Below the pieces are notes generated by a model. It had not been told where the DNA came from. It did not search any database and saw only the letters and a program-made list of their open reading frames with translations. From contig OY979723.1 of NCBI GenBank assembly GCA_963855995.1, forward strand, positions 5,392,176 to 5,456,175: a stretch of 64,000 nt of DNA, written 5' to 3'. This stretch comes from Muricea muricata (taxonomy: Eukaryota > Cnidaria > Anthozoa > Malacalcyonacea > Plexauridae). The translations under genes and the position numbers were made by a program. This document shows, piece by piece, positions 13,888 to 28,600 of the stretch (within the stretch, counting starts at the first letter, position 1; each line of letters begins with the position of its first letter).

Positions 13888-15501
13888 CTAAATGGAAATT
13901 GCAGAAGTTAGCAAGTCGGGAATCATGTTTTCGGCTTTAAACCATCGAGATGAGCGAAATAACATGTTGAAATAAGAAACCTATAACTTGCTTTTAAACT
14001 GAAAAGAAACGATCTTAGAACCATCAAAGTTGCGTTTTAAGCGTTCTAGAAGCGATTTGAGCGTTAAAACATGCTCAAATCACTAACTAAAAATGGCCGT
14101 CTTAAATCGATCACGGCGACGTTTTAGAGCTTAAAATGGTGTTTTCAGTACTGAAGTGAACGAGTTGAGCGCAATGATGTACTACAATCACGGACCTAAA
14201 AGAGACCTTCTAAATCGAAATCGCAGAACTTAGCAAGTCGGGAATCATGTTTTCGGCGCTCAAACCATTGAGATGAGCGAAATAACATGTTGAAATGAGA
14301 AACCCATAAGTTGCTTGTGAACTGAAAAGAAACGGTCTTAGAACCATAAAAATCACGTTTTAAGCGTTCTAGAAGCGATTTGAGCGTAAAAACATGCTCA
14401 AATCACCGGATAAAAATTGCCGTCTTAAATCGATCACGACGACGTTTTAGAGCTTAAAAAGGTGTTTTCAGTGCTGAAGTGAACGAGTTGAGCGCAATGA
14501 TGTACTACAATCACGGATCTAAAAGAGACCTTCTAAATGGAAATTGCAGAAGTTAGCAAGTCGGGAATCATGTTTTCGGCTTTCAAACCATCGAGATGAG
14601 CGAAATAACATGTTTAAATGAGAAACCTATAACTTGCTTTTAAACTGAAAAGAAACGAGCTTAGAACCATCAAAGTTGCGTTTTAAGCGTTCTAGAAGCG
14701 ATTTGAGCGTTAAAACATGCTCAAATCACTAACTAAAAATGGCCGTCTTAAATCGATCACGGCGACGTTTTAGAGCTTAAAATTGTGTTTTCAGTACTGA
14801 AGTGAACGAGTTGAGCGCAATGATGTACTACAATCACGGACCTAAAAGAGACCTTCTAAATCGAAATCGCAGAACTTAGCAAGTCGGGAATCATGTTTTC
14901 GGCGCTCAAACCATTGAGATGAGCGAAATAACATGTTGAAATGAGAAACCCATAAGTTGCTTGTGAACTGAAAAGAAACGGTCTTAGAACCATAAAAATC
15001 ACGTTTTAAGCGTTCTAGAAGCGATTTGAGCGTAAAAACATGCTCAAATCACCAGATAAAAATTGCCGTCTTAAATCGATCACGGCGACGTTTTAGAGCT
15101 TAAAAAGGTGTTTTCAGTGCTGAAGTGAACGAGTTGAGCGCAATGATGTACTACAATCACGGATCTAAAAGAGACCTTCTAAATGGAAATTGCAGAAGTT
15201 AGCAAGTCGGGAATCATGTTTTCGGCTTTCAAACCATCGAGATGAGCGAAATAACATGTTGAAATGAGAAACCTATAACTTGCTTTTAAACTGAAAAGAA
15301 ACGATCTTAGAACCATCAAAGTTGCGTTTTAAGCGTTCTAGAAGCGATTTGAGCGTAAAAACATGCTCAAATCACTAACTAAAAATGGCCGTCTTAAATC
15401 GATCACGGCGACGTTTTAGAGCTTAAAATGGTGTTTTCAGTGCTGAAGTGAACGAGTTGAGCGCAATGATGTACTACAATCACGGACCTAAAAGAGACCT
15501 T
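13888..15501 (+). repeat. Second copy of the B-A' dimer block
   Basis: Monomers at 13,888, 14,210, 14,533, 14,856 and 15,179 repeat the order B-A'-B-A'-B of 2,584-4,197, including the single-base deletion in GGCTTTAAACC of the first B and the GCGTTAAAAC variant. The two blocks lie 35 monomers apart (11,304 bp, one base short of 35 x 323). A shorter related run (B-A'-B) occurs at 5,166-6,134. Shared private changes indicate block duplication rather than independent origin. Confidence 0.7.
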
Positions 15502-15824
15502 CTAAATGGAAATCGCAGCACTTAGCAAGTCGGGAATCATGTTTTCGGCGCTCAAACCATTGAGATGAGCGAAATAACATGTTGAAATGAGAAACCCATA
15601 AGTTGCTTGTAAACTGAAAAGAAACGGTCTTAGAACCATCAAAATCGCGTTTTAAGCGTTCTAGAAGCGATTTGAGCGTAAAAACATGCTCAAATCACCA
15701 AATAAAAATTGCCGTCTTAAATCGATCACGGCGACGTTTTAGAGCTTAAAATGGTGTTTTCAGTGCTGAAGTGAACGAGTTGAGCGCAATGATGTACTAC
15801 AATCACGGACCTAAAAGAGACCTT

Positions 15825-18800
15825 CTAAATGGAAATCGCAGAACTTAGCAAGTCGGGAATCATGTTTTCGGCGCTCAAACCATTGAGATGAGCGAAATAA
15901 CATGTTGAAATGAGAAACCTATAACTTGCTTGTAAACTGAAAAGAAACGATCTTAGAACCATCAAAATCGCGTTTTAAGCGTTCTAGAAGCGATTTGAGC
16001 GTAAAAACATGATCAAATCACCAAATAAAAATTCCCGTCTTAAATCGATCACGGCGACGTTTTAGAGCTTAAAATGATGTTTTCAGTGCTGAAGTGAACG
16101 AGTTGAGCGCAATGATGTACTACAATCACGGACCTAAAAGAGACCTTCTAAATCGAAATCGCAGAACTTAGGAAGTCGGGAATCATGTTTTCGGCGCTCA
16201 AACCATCGAGATGAGCGAAATAACATGTTGAAATGAGAAACCCATAATTTGCTTGTAAACTGAAAAGAAACGGTCTTAGAACCATCAAAATCGCGTTTTA
16301 AGCGTTCTAGAAGCGATTTGAGCGTAAAAACATGCTCAAATCACCAGATAAAATTTGCCGTCTTAAATCGATCACGGCGACGTTTTAGAGCTTAAAATGG
16401 TGTTTTCAGTGCTGAAATGAACGAGTTGAGCGCAATGATGTACTACAATCACGGACCTAAAAGAGACCTTCTAAATGGAAATTGCAGAAGTTAGCAAGTC
16501 GGGAATCATGTTTTCGGCTTTCAAACGATCGAGATGAGCGAAATAACATGTTGAAATGAGAAACCCATAAATTGCTTGTAAACTGAAAAGAAACGATCTT
16601 AGAACCATCAAAATCGCGTTTTAAGCGTTCTAGAAGCGATTTGAGCGTAAAAACATGCTCAAATCACTAACTAAAAATGGCCGTCTTAAATCGATCACGG
16701 CGACGTTTTAGAGCTTAAAATGGTGTTTTCAGTGCTGAAGTGAACGAGTTGAGCGCAATGATGTACTACAATCACGGACCTAAAAGAGACCTTCTAAATG
16801 GAAATCGCAGAACTTAGCAAGTCGGGAATCATGTTTTCGGCTTTCAAACCATCGAGATGAGCGAAATAACATGTTGAAATGAGAAACCCATAAGTTGCTT
16901 GTAAACTGAAAAGAAACGATCTTAGAACCATCAAAATCGCGTTTTAAGCGTTCTAGAAGCGATTTGAGCGTAAAAACATGCTCAAATCACTAACTAAAAA
17001 TGGCCGTCTTAAATCGATCACGGCGACGTTTTAGAGCTTAAAATGGTGTTTTCAATGCTGAAGTGAACGAGTTGAGCGCAATGATGTACTACAATCACGG
17101 ACCTAAAAGAGACCTTCTAAATGGAAATCGCAGAACTTAGCAAGTCGGGAATCATGTTTTCGGCGCTCAAACCATTGAGATGAGCGAAATAACATGTTGA
17201 AATGAGAAACCCATAAGTTGCTTGTAAACTGAAAAGAAACGGTCTTAGAACCATCAAAATCGCGTTTTAAGCGTTCTAGAAGCGATTTGAGCGTAAAAAC
17301 ATGCTCAAATCACCAGATAAAAATTGCCGTCTTAAATCGATCACGGCGACGTTTTAGAGCTTAAAAAGGTGTTTTCAGTGCTGAAGTGAACGAGTTGAGC
17401 GCAATGATGTACTACAATCACGGATCTAAAAGAGACCTTCTAAATGGAAATTGCAGAAGTTAGCAAGTCGGGAATCATGTTTTCCGCTTTCAAACCATCG
17501 AGATGAGCGAAATAACATGTTGAAATGAGAAACCTATAACTTGCTTTTAAACTGAAAAGAAACGATCTTAGAACCATCAAAGTTGCGTTTTAAGCGTTCT
17601 AGAAGCGATTTGAGCGTAAAAACATGCTCAAATCACTAACTAAAAATGGCCGTCTTAAATCGATCACGGCGACGTTTTAGAGCTTAAAATGGTGTTTTCA
17701 GTGCTGAAGTGAACGAGTTGAGCGCAATGATGTACTACAATCACGGACCTAAAAGAGACCTTCTAAATGGAAATCGCAGAACTTAGCAAGTCGGGAATCA
17801 TGTTTTCGGCTTTCAAACCATCGAGATGAGCGAAATAACATGTTGAAATGAGAAACCCATAAGTTGCTTGTAAACTGAAAAGAAACGATCTTAGAACCAT
17901 CAAAATCGCGTTTTAAGCGTTCTAGAAGCGATTTGAGCGTAAAAACATGCTCAAATCACTAACTAAAAATGGCCGTCTTAAATCGATCACGGCGACGTTT
18001 TAGAGCTTAAAATGGTGTTTTCAATGCTGAAGTGAACGAGTTGAGCGCAATGATGTACTACAATCACGGACCTAAAAGAGACCTTCTAAATGGAAATCGC
18101 AGAACTTAGCAAGTCGGGAATCATGTTTTCGGCGCTCAAACCATTAAGATGAGCGAAATAACATGTTGAAATGAGAAACCCATAAGTTGCTTGTAAACTG
18201 AAAAGAAACGGTCTTAGAACCATCAAAATCGCGTTTTAAGCGTTCTAGAAGCGATTTGAGCGTAAAAACATGCTCAAATCACCAGATAAAAATTGCCGTC
18301 TTAAATCGATCACGGCGACGTTTTAGAGCTTAAAAAGGTGTTTTCAGTGCTGAAGTGAACGAGTTGAGCGCAATGATGTACTACAATCACGGATCTAAAA
18401 GAGACCTTCTAAATGGAAATTGCAGAAGTTAGCAAGTCGGGAATCATGTTTTCGGCTTTCAAACCATCGAGATGAGCGAAATAACATGTTGAAATGAGAA
18501 ACCTATAACTTGCTTTTAAACTGAAAAGAAACGATCTTAGAACCATCAAAGTTGCGTTTTAAGCGTTCTAGAAGCGATTTGAGCGTAAAAACATGCTCAA
18601 ATCACTAACTAAAAATGGCCGTCTTAAATCGATCACGGCGACGTTTTAGAGCTTAAAATGGTGTTTTCAGTGCTGAAGTGAACGAGTTGAGCGCAATGAT
18701 GTACTACAATCACGGATCTAAAAGAGACCTTCTAAATGGAAATTGCAGAAGTTAGCAAGTCGGGAATCATGTTTTCGGCTTTCAAACCATCGAGATGAGC

Positions 18801-21800
18801 GAAATAACATGTTGAAATGAGAAACCCATAAGTTGCTTGTAAACTGAAAAGAAACGATCTTAGAACCATCAAAGTTGCGTTTTAAGCGTTCTAGAAGCGA
18901 TTTGAGCGTAAAAACATGCTCAAATCACTAACTAAAAATGGCCGTCTTAAATCGATCACGGCGACGTTTTAGAGCTTAAAATGGTGTTTTCAGTGCTGAA
19001 GTGAACGAGTTGAGCGCAATGATGTACTACAATCACGGACCTAAAAGAGACCTTCTAAATGGAAATTGCAGAAGTTAGCAAGTCGGGAATCATGTTTTCG
19101 GCTTTCAAACGATCGAGATGAGCGAAATAACATGTTGAAATGAGAAACCCATAAGTTGCTTGTAAACTGAAAAGAAACGATCTTAGAACCATCAAAATCG
19201 CGTTTTAAGCGTTCTAGAAGCGATTTGAGCGTAAAAACATGCTCAAATCACTAACTAAAAATGGCCGTCTTAAATCGATCACCGCGACGTTTTAGAGCTT
19301 AAAATGGTGTTTTCAGTGCTGAAGTGAACGAGTTGAGCGCAATGATGTACTATAATCACGGACCTAAAAGAGACCTTCTAAATGGAAATTGCAGAAGTTA
19401 GCAAGTCGGGAATCATGTTTTCGGCGCTCAAACCATCGAGATGAGCGAAATAACATGTTGAAATGAGAAACCCATAAGTTGCTTGTAAACTGAAAAGAAA
19501 CGGTCTTAGAACCATCAAAATCGCGTTTTAAGCGTTCTAGAAGCGATTTGAGCGTAAAAACATGCTCAAATCACCAGATAAAAATTGCCGTCTTAAATCG
19601 ATCACGGCGACGTTTTAGAGCTTAAAAAGGTGTTTTCAGTGCTGAAGTGAACGAGTTGAGCGCAATGATGTACTACAATCACGGATCTAAAAGAGAACTT
19701 CTAAATGGAAATTGCAGAAGTTAGCAAGTCGGGAATCATGTTTTCGGCTTTCAAACCATCGAGATGAGCGAAATAACATGTTGAAATGAGAAACCTATAA
19801 CTTGCTTTTAAACTGAAAAGAAACGATCTTAGAACCATCAAAGTTGCGTTTTAAGCGTTCTAGAAGCGATTTGAGCGTAAAAACATGCTCAAATCACTAA
19901 CTAAAAATGGCCGTCTTAAATCGATCACGGCGACGTTTTAGAGCTTAAAATGGTGTTTTCAGTGCTGAAGTGAACGAGTTGAGCGCAATGATGTACTACA
20001 ATCACGGACCTAAAAGAGACCTTCTAAATGGAAATCGCAGCACTTAGCAAGTCGGGAATCATGTTTTCGGCGCTCAAACCATTGAGATGAGCGAAATAAC
20101 ATGTTGAAATGAGAAACCCATAAGTTGCTTGTAAACTGAAAAGAAACGGTCTTAGAACCATCAAAATCGCGTTTTAAGCGTTCTAGAAGCGATTTGAGCG
20201 TAAAAACATGATCAAATCACCAAATAAAAATTGCCGTCTTAAATCGATCACGGCGACGTTTTAGAGCTTAAAATGGTGTTTTCAGTGCTGAAGTGAACGA
20301 GTTGAGCGCAATGATGTACTACAATCACGGACCTAAAAGAGACCTTCTAAATGGAAATCGCAGAACTTAGCAAGTCGGGAATCATGTTTTCGGCGCTCAA
20401 ACCATTGAGATGAGCGAAATAACATGTTGAAATGAGAAACCTATAACTTGCTTGTAAACTGAAAAGAAACGATCTTAGAACCATCAAAATCGCGTTTTAA
20501 GCGTTCTAGAAGCGATTTGAGCGTAAAAACATGATCAAATCACCAAATAAAAATTCCCGTCTTAAATCGATCACGGCGACGTTTTAGAGCTTAAAATGAT
20601 GTTTTCAGTGCTGAAGTGAACGATTTGAGCGCAATGATGTACTACAATCACGGACCTAAAAGAGACCTTCTAAATCGAAATCGCAGAACTTAGCAAGTCG
20701 GGAATCATGTTTTCGGCGCTCAAACCATCGAGATGAACGAAATAACATGTTGAAATGAGAAACCCATAATTTGCTTGTAAACTGAAAAGAAACGGTCTTA
20801 GAACCATCAAAATCGCGTTTTAAGCGTTCTAGAAGCGATTTGAGCGTAAAAACATGCTCAAATCACCAGATAAAAATTGCCGTCTTAAATCGATCACGGC
20901 GACGTTTTAGAGCTTAAAAAGGTGTTTTCAGTGCTGAAGTGAACGAGTTGAGCGCAATGATGTACTACAATCACGGATCTAAAAGAGACCTTCTAAATGG
21001 AAATTGCACAAGTTAGCAAGTCGGGAATCATGTTTTCGGCTTTCAAACCATCGAGATGAGCGAAATAACATGTTGAAATGAGAAACCTATAACTTGCTTT
21101 TAAACTGAAAAGAAACGATCTTAGAACCATCAAAGTTGCGTTTTAAGCGTTCTAGAAGCGATTTGAGCGTAAAAACACGCTCAAATCACTCACTAAAAAT
21201 GGCCGTCTTAAATCGATCACGGCGACGTTTTAGAGCTTAAAATGGTGTTTTCAGTGCTGAAGTGAACGAGTTGAGCGCAATGATGTACTACAATCACGGA
21301 CCTAAAAGAGACCTTCTAAATGGAAATCGCAGAACTTAGCAAGTCGGGAATCATGTTTTCGGCGCTCAAAGCATTGAGATGAGCGAAATAACATGTTGAA
21401 ATGAGAAACCCATAAGTTGCTTGTAAACTGAAAAGAAACGGTCTTAGAACCATCAAAATCGCGTTTTAAGCGTTCTAGAAGCGATTTGAGCGTAAAAACA
21501 TGCTCAAATCACCAAATAAAAATTGCCGTCTTAAATCGATCACGGCGACGTTTTAGAGCTTAAAATGGTGTTTTCAGTGCTGAAGTGAACGAGTTGAGCG
21601 CAATGATGTACTACAATCACGGACCTAAAAGAGACCTTCTAAATCGAAATCGCAGAACTTAGCAAGTCAGGAATCAAGTTTTCGGCGCTCAAACCATCGA
21701 GATGAGCGAAATAACATGTTGAAATGAGAAACCCATAAGTTGCTTGTAAACTGAAAAGAAACGGTCTTAGAACCATCAAAATCGCGTTTTAAGCGTTCTA

Positions 21801-24800
21801 GAAGCGATTTGAGCGCAAAAACATGCTCAAATCACCAGATAAAAATTGCCGTATTAAATCGATCACGGCGACGTTTTAGAGCTTAAAAAGGTGTTTTCAG
21901 TGCTGAAGTGAACGAGTTGAGCGCAATGCTGTACTACAATCACGGATCTAAAAGAGACCTTCTAAATGGAAATTGCAGAAGTTAGCAAGTCGGGAATCAT
22001 GTTTTCGGCTTTCAAACCATCGAGATGAGCGAAATAACATGTTGAAATGAGAAACCTATAACTTGCTTTTAAACTGAAAAGAAACGATCTTAGAACCATC
22101 AAAGTTGCGTTTTAAGCGTTCTAGAAGCGATTTGAGCGTAAAAACATGCTCAAATCACTAACTAAAAATGGCCGTCTTAAATCGATCACGGCGACGTTTT
22201 AGAGCTTAAAATGGTGTTTTCAGTGCTAAAGTGAACGAGTTGAGCGCAATGATGTACTACAATCACGGACCTAAAAGAGACCTTCTAAATGGAAATCGCA
22301 GAACTTAGCAAGTCGGGAATCATGTTTTCGGCGCTCAAACCATTGAGATGAGCGAAATAACATGTTGAAATGAGAAACCTATAACTTGCTTTTAAACTGA
22401 AAAGAAACGATCTTAGAACCATCAAAATCGCGTTTTAAGCGTTCTAGAAGCGATTTGAGCGTAAAAACATGATCAAATCACCAAATAAAAATTCCCGTCT
22501 TAAATCGATCACGGCGACGTTTTAGAGCTTAAAATGGTGTTTTCAGTGCTGAAGTGAACGAGTTGAGCGCAATGATGTACTACAATCACGGACCTAAAAG
22601 AGACCTTCTAAATCGAAATCGCAGAACTTAGCAAGTCGGGAATCATGTTTTCGGCGCTCAAACCATCGAGATGAGCGAAATAACATGTTGAAATGAGAAA
22701 CCCATAAGTTGCTTGTAAACTGAAAAGAAACGGTCTTAGAACCATCAAAATCGCGTTTTAAGCGTTCTAGAAGCGATTTGAGCGTAAAAACATGCTCAAA
22801 TCACCAGATAAAAATTGCCGTCTTAAATCGATCACGGCGACGTTTTAGAGCTTAAAAAGGTGTTTTCAGTGCTGAAGTGAACGAGTTGAGCGCAATGATG
22901 TACTACAATCACGGATCTAAAAGAGACCTTCTAAATGGAAATTGCAGAAGTTAGCAAGTCGGGAATCATGTTTTCGGCTTTCAAACCATCGAGATGAGCG
23001 AAATAACATGTTGAAATGAGAAACCTATAACTTGCTTTTAAACTGAAAAGAAACGATCTTAGAACCATCAAAGTTGCGTTTTAAGCGTTCTAGAAGCGAT
23101 TTGAGCGTAAAAACATGCTCAAATCACTAACTAAAAATGGCCGTCTTAAATCGATCACGGCGACGTTTTAGAGCTTAAAATGGTGTTTTCAGTGCTGAAG
23201 TGAACGAGTTGAGCGCAATGATGTACTACAATCACGGACCTAAAAGAGACCTTCTAAATGGAAATCGCAGAACTTAGCAAGTCGGGAATCATGTTTTCGG
23301 CGCTCAAACCATTGAGATGAGCGAAATAACATGTTGAAATGAGAAACCCATAAGTTGCTTGTAAACTGAAAAGAAACGGTCTTAGAACCATCAAAATCGC
23401 GTTTTAAGCGTTCTAGAAGCGATTTGAGCGTAAAAACATGCTCAAATCACCAAATAAAAATTGCCGTCTTAAATCGATCACGGCGACGTTTTAGAGCTTA
23501 AAATGGTGTTTTCAGTGCTGAAGTGAACGAGTTGAGCGCAATGATGTACTACAATCACGGACCTAAAAGAGACCTTCTAAATGGAAATCGCAGAACTTAG
23601 CAAGTCGGGAATCATGTTTTCGGCGCTCAAACCATTGAGATGAGCGAAATAACATGTTGAAATGAGAAACCCATAAGTTGCTTGTAAACTGAAAAGAAAC
23701 GGTCTTAGAACCATCAAAATCGCGTTTTAAGCGTTCTAGAAGCGATTTGAGCGTAAAAACATGCTCAAATCACCAAATAAAAATTGCCGTCTTAAATCGA
23801 TCACGGCGACGTTTTAGAGCTTAAAATGGTGTTTTCAGTGCTGAAGTGAACGAGTTGAGCGCAATGATGTACTACAATCACGGACCTAAAAGAGACCTTC
23901 TAAATGGAAATCGCAGAACTTAGCAAGTCGGGAATCATGTTTTCGGCGCTCAAACCATTGAGATGAGCGAAATAACATGTTGAAATGAGAAACCTATAAC
24001 TTGCTTGTAAACTGAAAAGAAACGATCTTAGAACCATCAAAATCGCGTTTTAAGCGTTCTAGAAGCGATTTGAGCGTAAAAACATGATCAAATCACCAAA
24101 TAAAAATTCCCGTCTAAAATCGATCACGGCGACGTTTTAGAGCTTAAAATGATGTTTTCAGTGCTGAAGTGAACGATTTGAGCGCAATGATGTACTACAA
24201 TCACGGACCTAAAAGAGACCTTCTAAATCGAAATCGCAGAACTTAGCAAGTCGGGAATCATGTTTTCGGCGCTCAAACCATCGAGATGAACGAAATAACA
24301 TGTTGAAACGAGAAACCCATAATTTGCTTGTAAACTGAAAAGAAACGGTCTTAGAACCATCAAAATCGCGTTTTAAGCGTTCTAGAAGCGATTTGAGCGT
24401 AAAAACTTGCTCAAATCACCAGATAAAAATTGCCGTCTTAAATCGATCACGGCGACGTTTTAGAGCTTAAAAAGGTGTTTTCAGTGCTGAAGTGAACGAG
24501 TTGAGCGCAATGATGTACTACAATCACGGATCTAAAAGAGACCTTCTAAATGGAAATTGCAGAAGTTAGCAAGTCGGGAATCATGTTTTCGGCTTTCAAA
24601 CCATCGAGATGAGCGAAATAACATGTTGAAATGAGAAACCTATAACTTGCTTTTACACTGAAAAGAAACGATCTTAGAACCATCAAAGTTGCGTTTTAAG
24701 CGTTCTAGAAGCGATTTGAACGTAAAAACACGCTCAAATCACTCACTAAAAATGGCCGTCTTAAATCGATCACGGCGACGTTTTAGAGCTTAAAATGGTG

Positions 24801-27800
24801 TTTTCAGTGCTGAAGTGAACGAGTTGAGCGCAATGATGTACTACAATCACGGACCTAAAAGAGACCTTCTAAATGGAAATCGCAGAACTTAGCAAGTCGG
24901 GAATCATGTTTTCGGCGCTCAAACCATTGAGATGAGCGAAATAACATGTTGAAATGAGAAACCTATAACTTGCTTGTAAACTGAAAAGAAACGATCTTAG
25001 AACCATCAAAATCGCGTTTTAAGCGTTCTAGAAGCGATTTGAGCGTAAAAACATGATCAAATCACCAAATAAAAATTCCCGTCTTAAATCGATCACGGCG
25101 ACGTTTTAGAGCTTAAAATGATGTTTTCAGTGCTGAAGTGAACGATTTGAGCGCAATGATGTACTACAATCACGGACCTAAAAGAGACCTTCTAAATGGA
25201 AATCGCAGAACTTAGCAAGTCGGGAATCATGTTTTCGGCGCTCAAACCATTGAGATGAGCGAAATAACATGTTGAAATGAGAAACCTATAACTTGCTTGT
25301 AAACTGAAAAGAAACGGTCTTAGAACCATCAAAATCGCGTTTTAAGCGTTCTAGAAGCGATTTGAGCGTAAAAACATGCTCAAATCACCAGATAAAAATT
25401 GCCGTCTTAAATCGATCACGGCGACGTTTTAGAGCTTAAAAAGGTGTTTTCAGTGCTGAAGTGAACGAGTTGAGCGCAATGATGTACTACAATCACGGAT
25501 CTAAAAGAGACCTTCTAAATGGAAATTGAACAAGTTAGCAAGTCGGGAATCATGTTTTCGGCTTTCAAACCATCGAGATGAGCGAAATAACATGTTGAAA
25601 TGAGAAACCTATAACTTGCTTTTAAACTGAAAAGAAACGATCTTAGAACCATCAAAGTTGCGTTTTAAGCGTTCTAGAAGCGATTTGAGCGTAAAAACAC
25701 GCTCAAATCACTCACTAAAAATGGCCGTCTTAAATCGATCACGGCGACGTTTTAGAGCTTAAAATGGTGTTTTCAGTGCTGAAGTGAACGAGTTGAGCGC
25801 AATGATGTACTACAATCACGGACCTAAAAGAGACCTTCTAAATGGAAATCGCAGAACTTAGCAAGTCGGGAATCATGTTTTCGGCGCTCAAACCATTGAG
25901 ATGAGCGAAATAACATGTTGAAATGAGAAACCTATAACTTGCTTGTAAACTGAAAAGAAACGATCTTAGAACCATCAAAATCGCGTTTTAAGCGTTCTAG
26001 AAGCGATTTGAGCGTAAAAACATGATCAAATCACCAAATAAAAATTCCCGTCTTAAATCGATCACGGCGACGTTTTAGAGCTTAAAATGATGTTTTCAGT
26101 GCTGAAGTGAACGATTTGAGCGCAATGATGTACTACAATCACGGACCTAAAAGAGACCTTCTAAATCGAAATCGCAGAACTTAGCAAGTCGGGAATCATG
26201 TTTTCGGCGCTCAAACCATCGAGATGAACGAAATAACATGTTGAAATGAGAAACCCATAATTTGCTTGTAAACTGAAAAGAAACGGTCTTAGAACCATCA
26301 AAATCGCGTTTTAAGCGTTCTAGAAGCGATTTGAGCGTAAAAACATGCTCAAATCTTCAGATAAAAATTGCCGTCTTAAATCGATCACGGCGACGTTTTA
26401 GAGCTTAAAAAGGTGTTTTCAGTGCTGAAGTGAACGAGTTGAGCGCAATGATGTACTACAATCACGGATCTAAAAGAGACCTTCTAAATGGAAATTGCAG
26501 AAGTTAGCAAGTCGGGAATCATGTTTTCGGCTTTCAAACCATCGAGATGAGCGAAATAACATGTTGAAATGAGAAACCTATAACTTGCTTTTAAACTGAA
26601 AAGAAACGATCTTAGAACCATCAAAGTTGCGTTTTAAGCGTTCTAGAAGCGATTTGAGCGTAAAAACACGCTCAAATCACTCACTAAAAATGGCCGTCTT
26701 AAATCGATCACGGCGACGTTTTAGAGCTTAAAATGGTGTTTTCAGTGCTGAAGTGAACGAGTTGAGCGCAATGATGTACTACAATCACGGACCTAAAAGA
26801 GACCTTCTAAATGGAAATCGCAGAACTTAGCAAGTCGGGAATCATGTTTTCGGCGCTCAAACCATTGAGATGAGCGAAATAACATGTTGAAATGAGAAAC
26901 CCATAAGTTGCTTGTAAACTGAAAAGAAACGGTCTTAGAAGCATCAAAATCGCGTTTTAAGCGTTCTAGAAGCGATTTGAGCGTAAAAACATGCTCAAAT
27001 CACCAAATAAAAATTGCCGTCTTAAATCGATCACGGCGACGTTTTAGAGCTTAAAATGGTGTTTTCAGTACTGAAGTGAACGAGTTGAGCGCAATGATGT
27101 ACTAAAATCACGGACCTAAAAGAGACCTTCTAAATGGAAATCGCTGAACTTAGGAAGTCGGGAATCATGTTTTCGGCGCTCAAACCATTGAGATGAGCGA
27201 AATAACATGTTGAAATGAGAAACCTATAACTTGCTTGTAAACTGAAAAGAAACGATCTTAGAACCATCAAAATCGCGTTTTAAGCGTTCTAGAAGCGATT
27301 TGAGCGTAAAAACATGATCAAATCACCAAATAAAAATTCCCGTCTTAAATCGATCACGGCGACGTTTTAGAGCTTAAAATGATGTTTTCAGTGCTGAAGT
27401 GAACGATTTGAGCGCAATGATGTACTACAATCACGGACCTAAAAGAGACCTTCTAAATCGAAATCGCAGAACTTAGCAAGTCGGGAATCATGTTTTCGGC
27501 GCTCAAACCATCGAGATGAACGAAATAACATGTTGAAATGAGAAACCCATAATTTGCTTGTAAACTGAAAAGAAACGGTCTTAAAACCATCAAAATCGCG
27601 TTTTAAGCGTTCTAGAAGCGATTTGAGCGTAAAAACATGCTCAAATCACCAGATAAAAATTGCCGTCTTAAATCGATCACGGCGACGTTTTAGAGCTTAA
27701 AAAGGTGTTTTCAGTGCTGAAGTGAACGAGTTGAGCGCAATGATGTACTACAATCACGGATCTAAAAGAGACCTTCTAAATGGAAATTGCAGAAGTTAGC

Positions 27801-28600
27801 AAGTCGGGAATCATGTTTTCGGCTTTCAAACCATCGAGATGAGCGAAATAACATGTTGAAATGAGAAACCTATAACTTGCTTTTAAACTGAAAAGAAACG
27901 ATCTTAGAACCATCAAAGTTGCGTTTTAAGCGTTCTAGAAGCGATTTGAGCGTAAAAACACGCTCAAATCACTCACTAAAAATGGCCGTCTTAAATCGAT
28001 CACGGCGACGTTTTAGAGCTTAAAATGGTGTTTTCAGTGCTGAAGTGAACGAGTTGAGCGCAATGATGTACTACAATCACGGACTTAAAAGAGACCTTCT
28101 AAATGGAAATCGCAGAACTTAGCAAGTCGGGAATCATGTTTTCGGCGCTCAAACCATTGAGATGAGCGAAATAACATGTTGAAATGAGAAACCCATAAGT
28201 TGCTTGTAAACTGAAAGGAAACGGTCTTAGAAGCATCAAAATCGCGTTTTAAGCGTTCTAGAAGCGATTTGAGCGTAAAAACATGCTCAAATCACCAAAT
28301 AAAAATTGCCGTCTTAAATCGATCACGGCGACGTTTTAGAGCTTAAAATGGTGTTTTCAGTACTGAAGTGAACGAGTTGAGCGCAATGATGTACTAAAAT
28401 CACGGACCTAAAAGAGACCTTCTAAATGGAAATCGCTGAACTTAGGAAGTCGGGAATCATGTTTTCGGCGCTCAAACCATTGAGATTAGCGAAATAACAT
28501 GTTGAAATGAGAAACCTATAACTTGCTTGTAAACTGAAAAGAAACGATCTTAGAACCATCAAAATCGCGTTTTAAGCGTTCTAGAAGCGATTTGAGCGTA
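15825..28600 (+). repeat. Source-like copy of a large intra-array segmental duplication
   Basis: Private markers in this segment recur downstream at whole-monomer offsets. D at 15,825 matches 31,006 (47 monomers). CCATTAAGATG at 18,143 matches 33,001, and ACTATAATCACGG at 19,351 and GAGAACTT at 19,693 match 34,209 and 34,551 (46 monomers each). AAGTCAGGAATCAAG after 21,640 matches 35,206 (42 monomers). AAATCTTCAG at 26,354 and the monomer at 28,422 match 39,597 and 41,665 (41 monomers). The two copies are therefore one duplicated block with later gain or loss of whole monomers. Which copy is older cannot be decided here. Confidence 0.8.
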
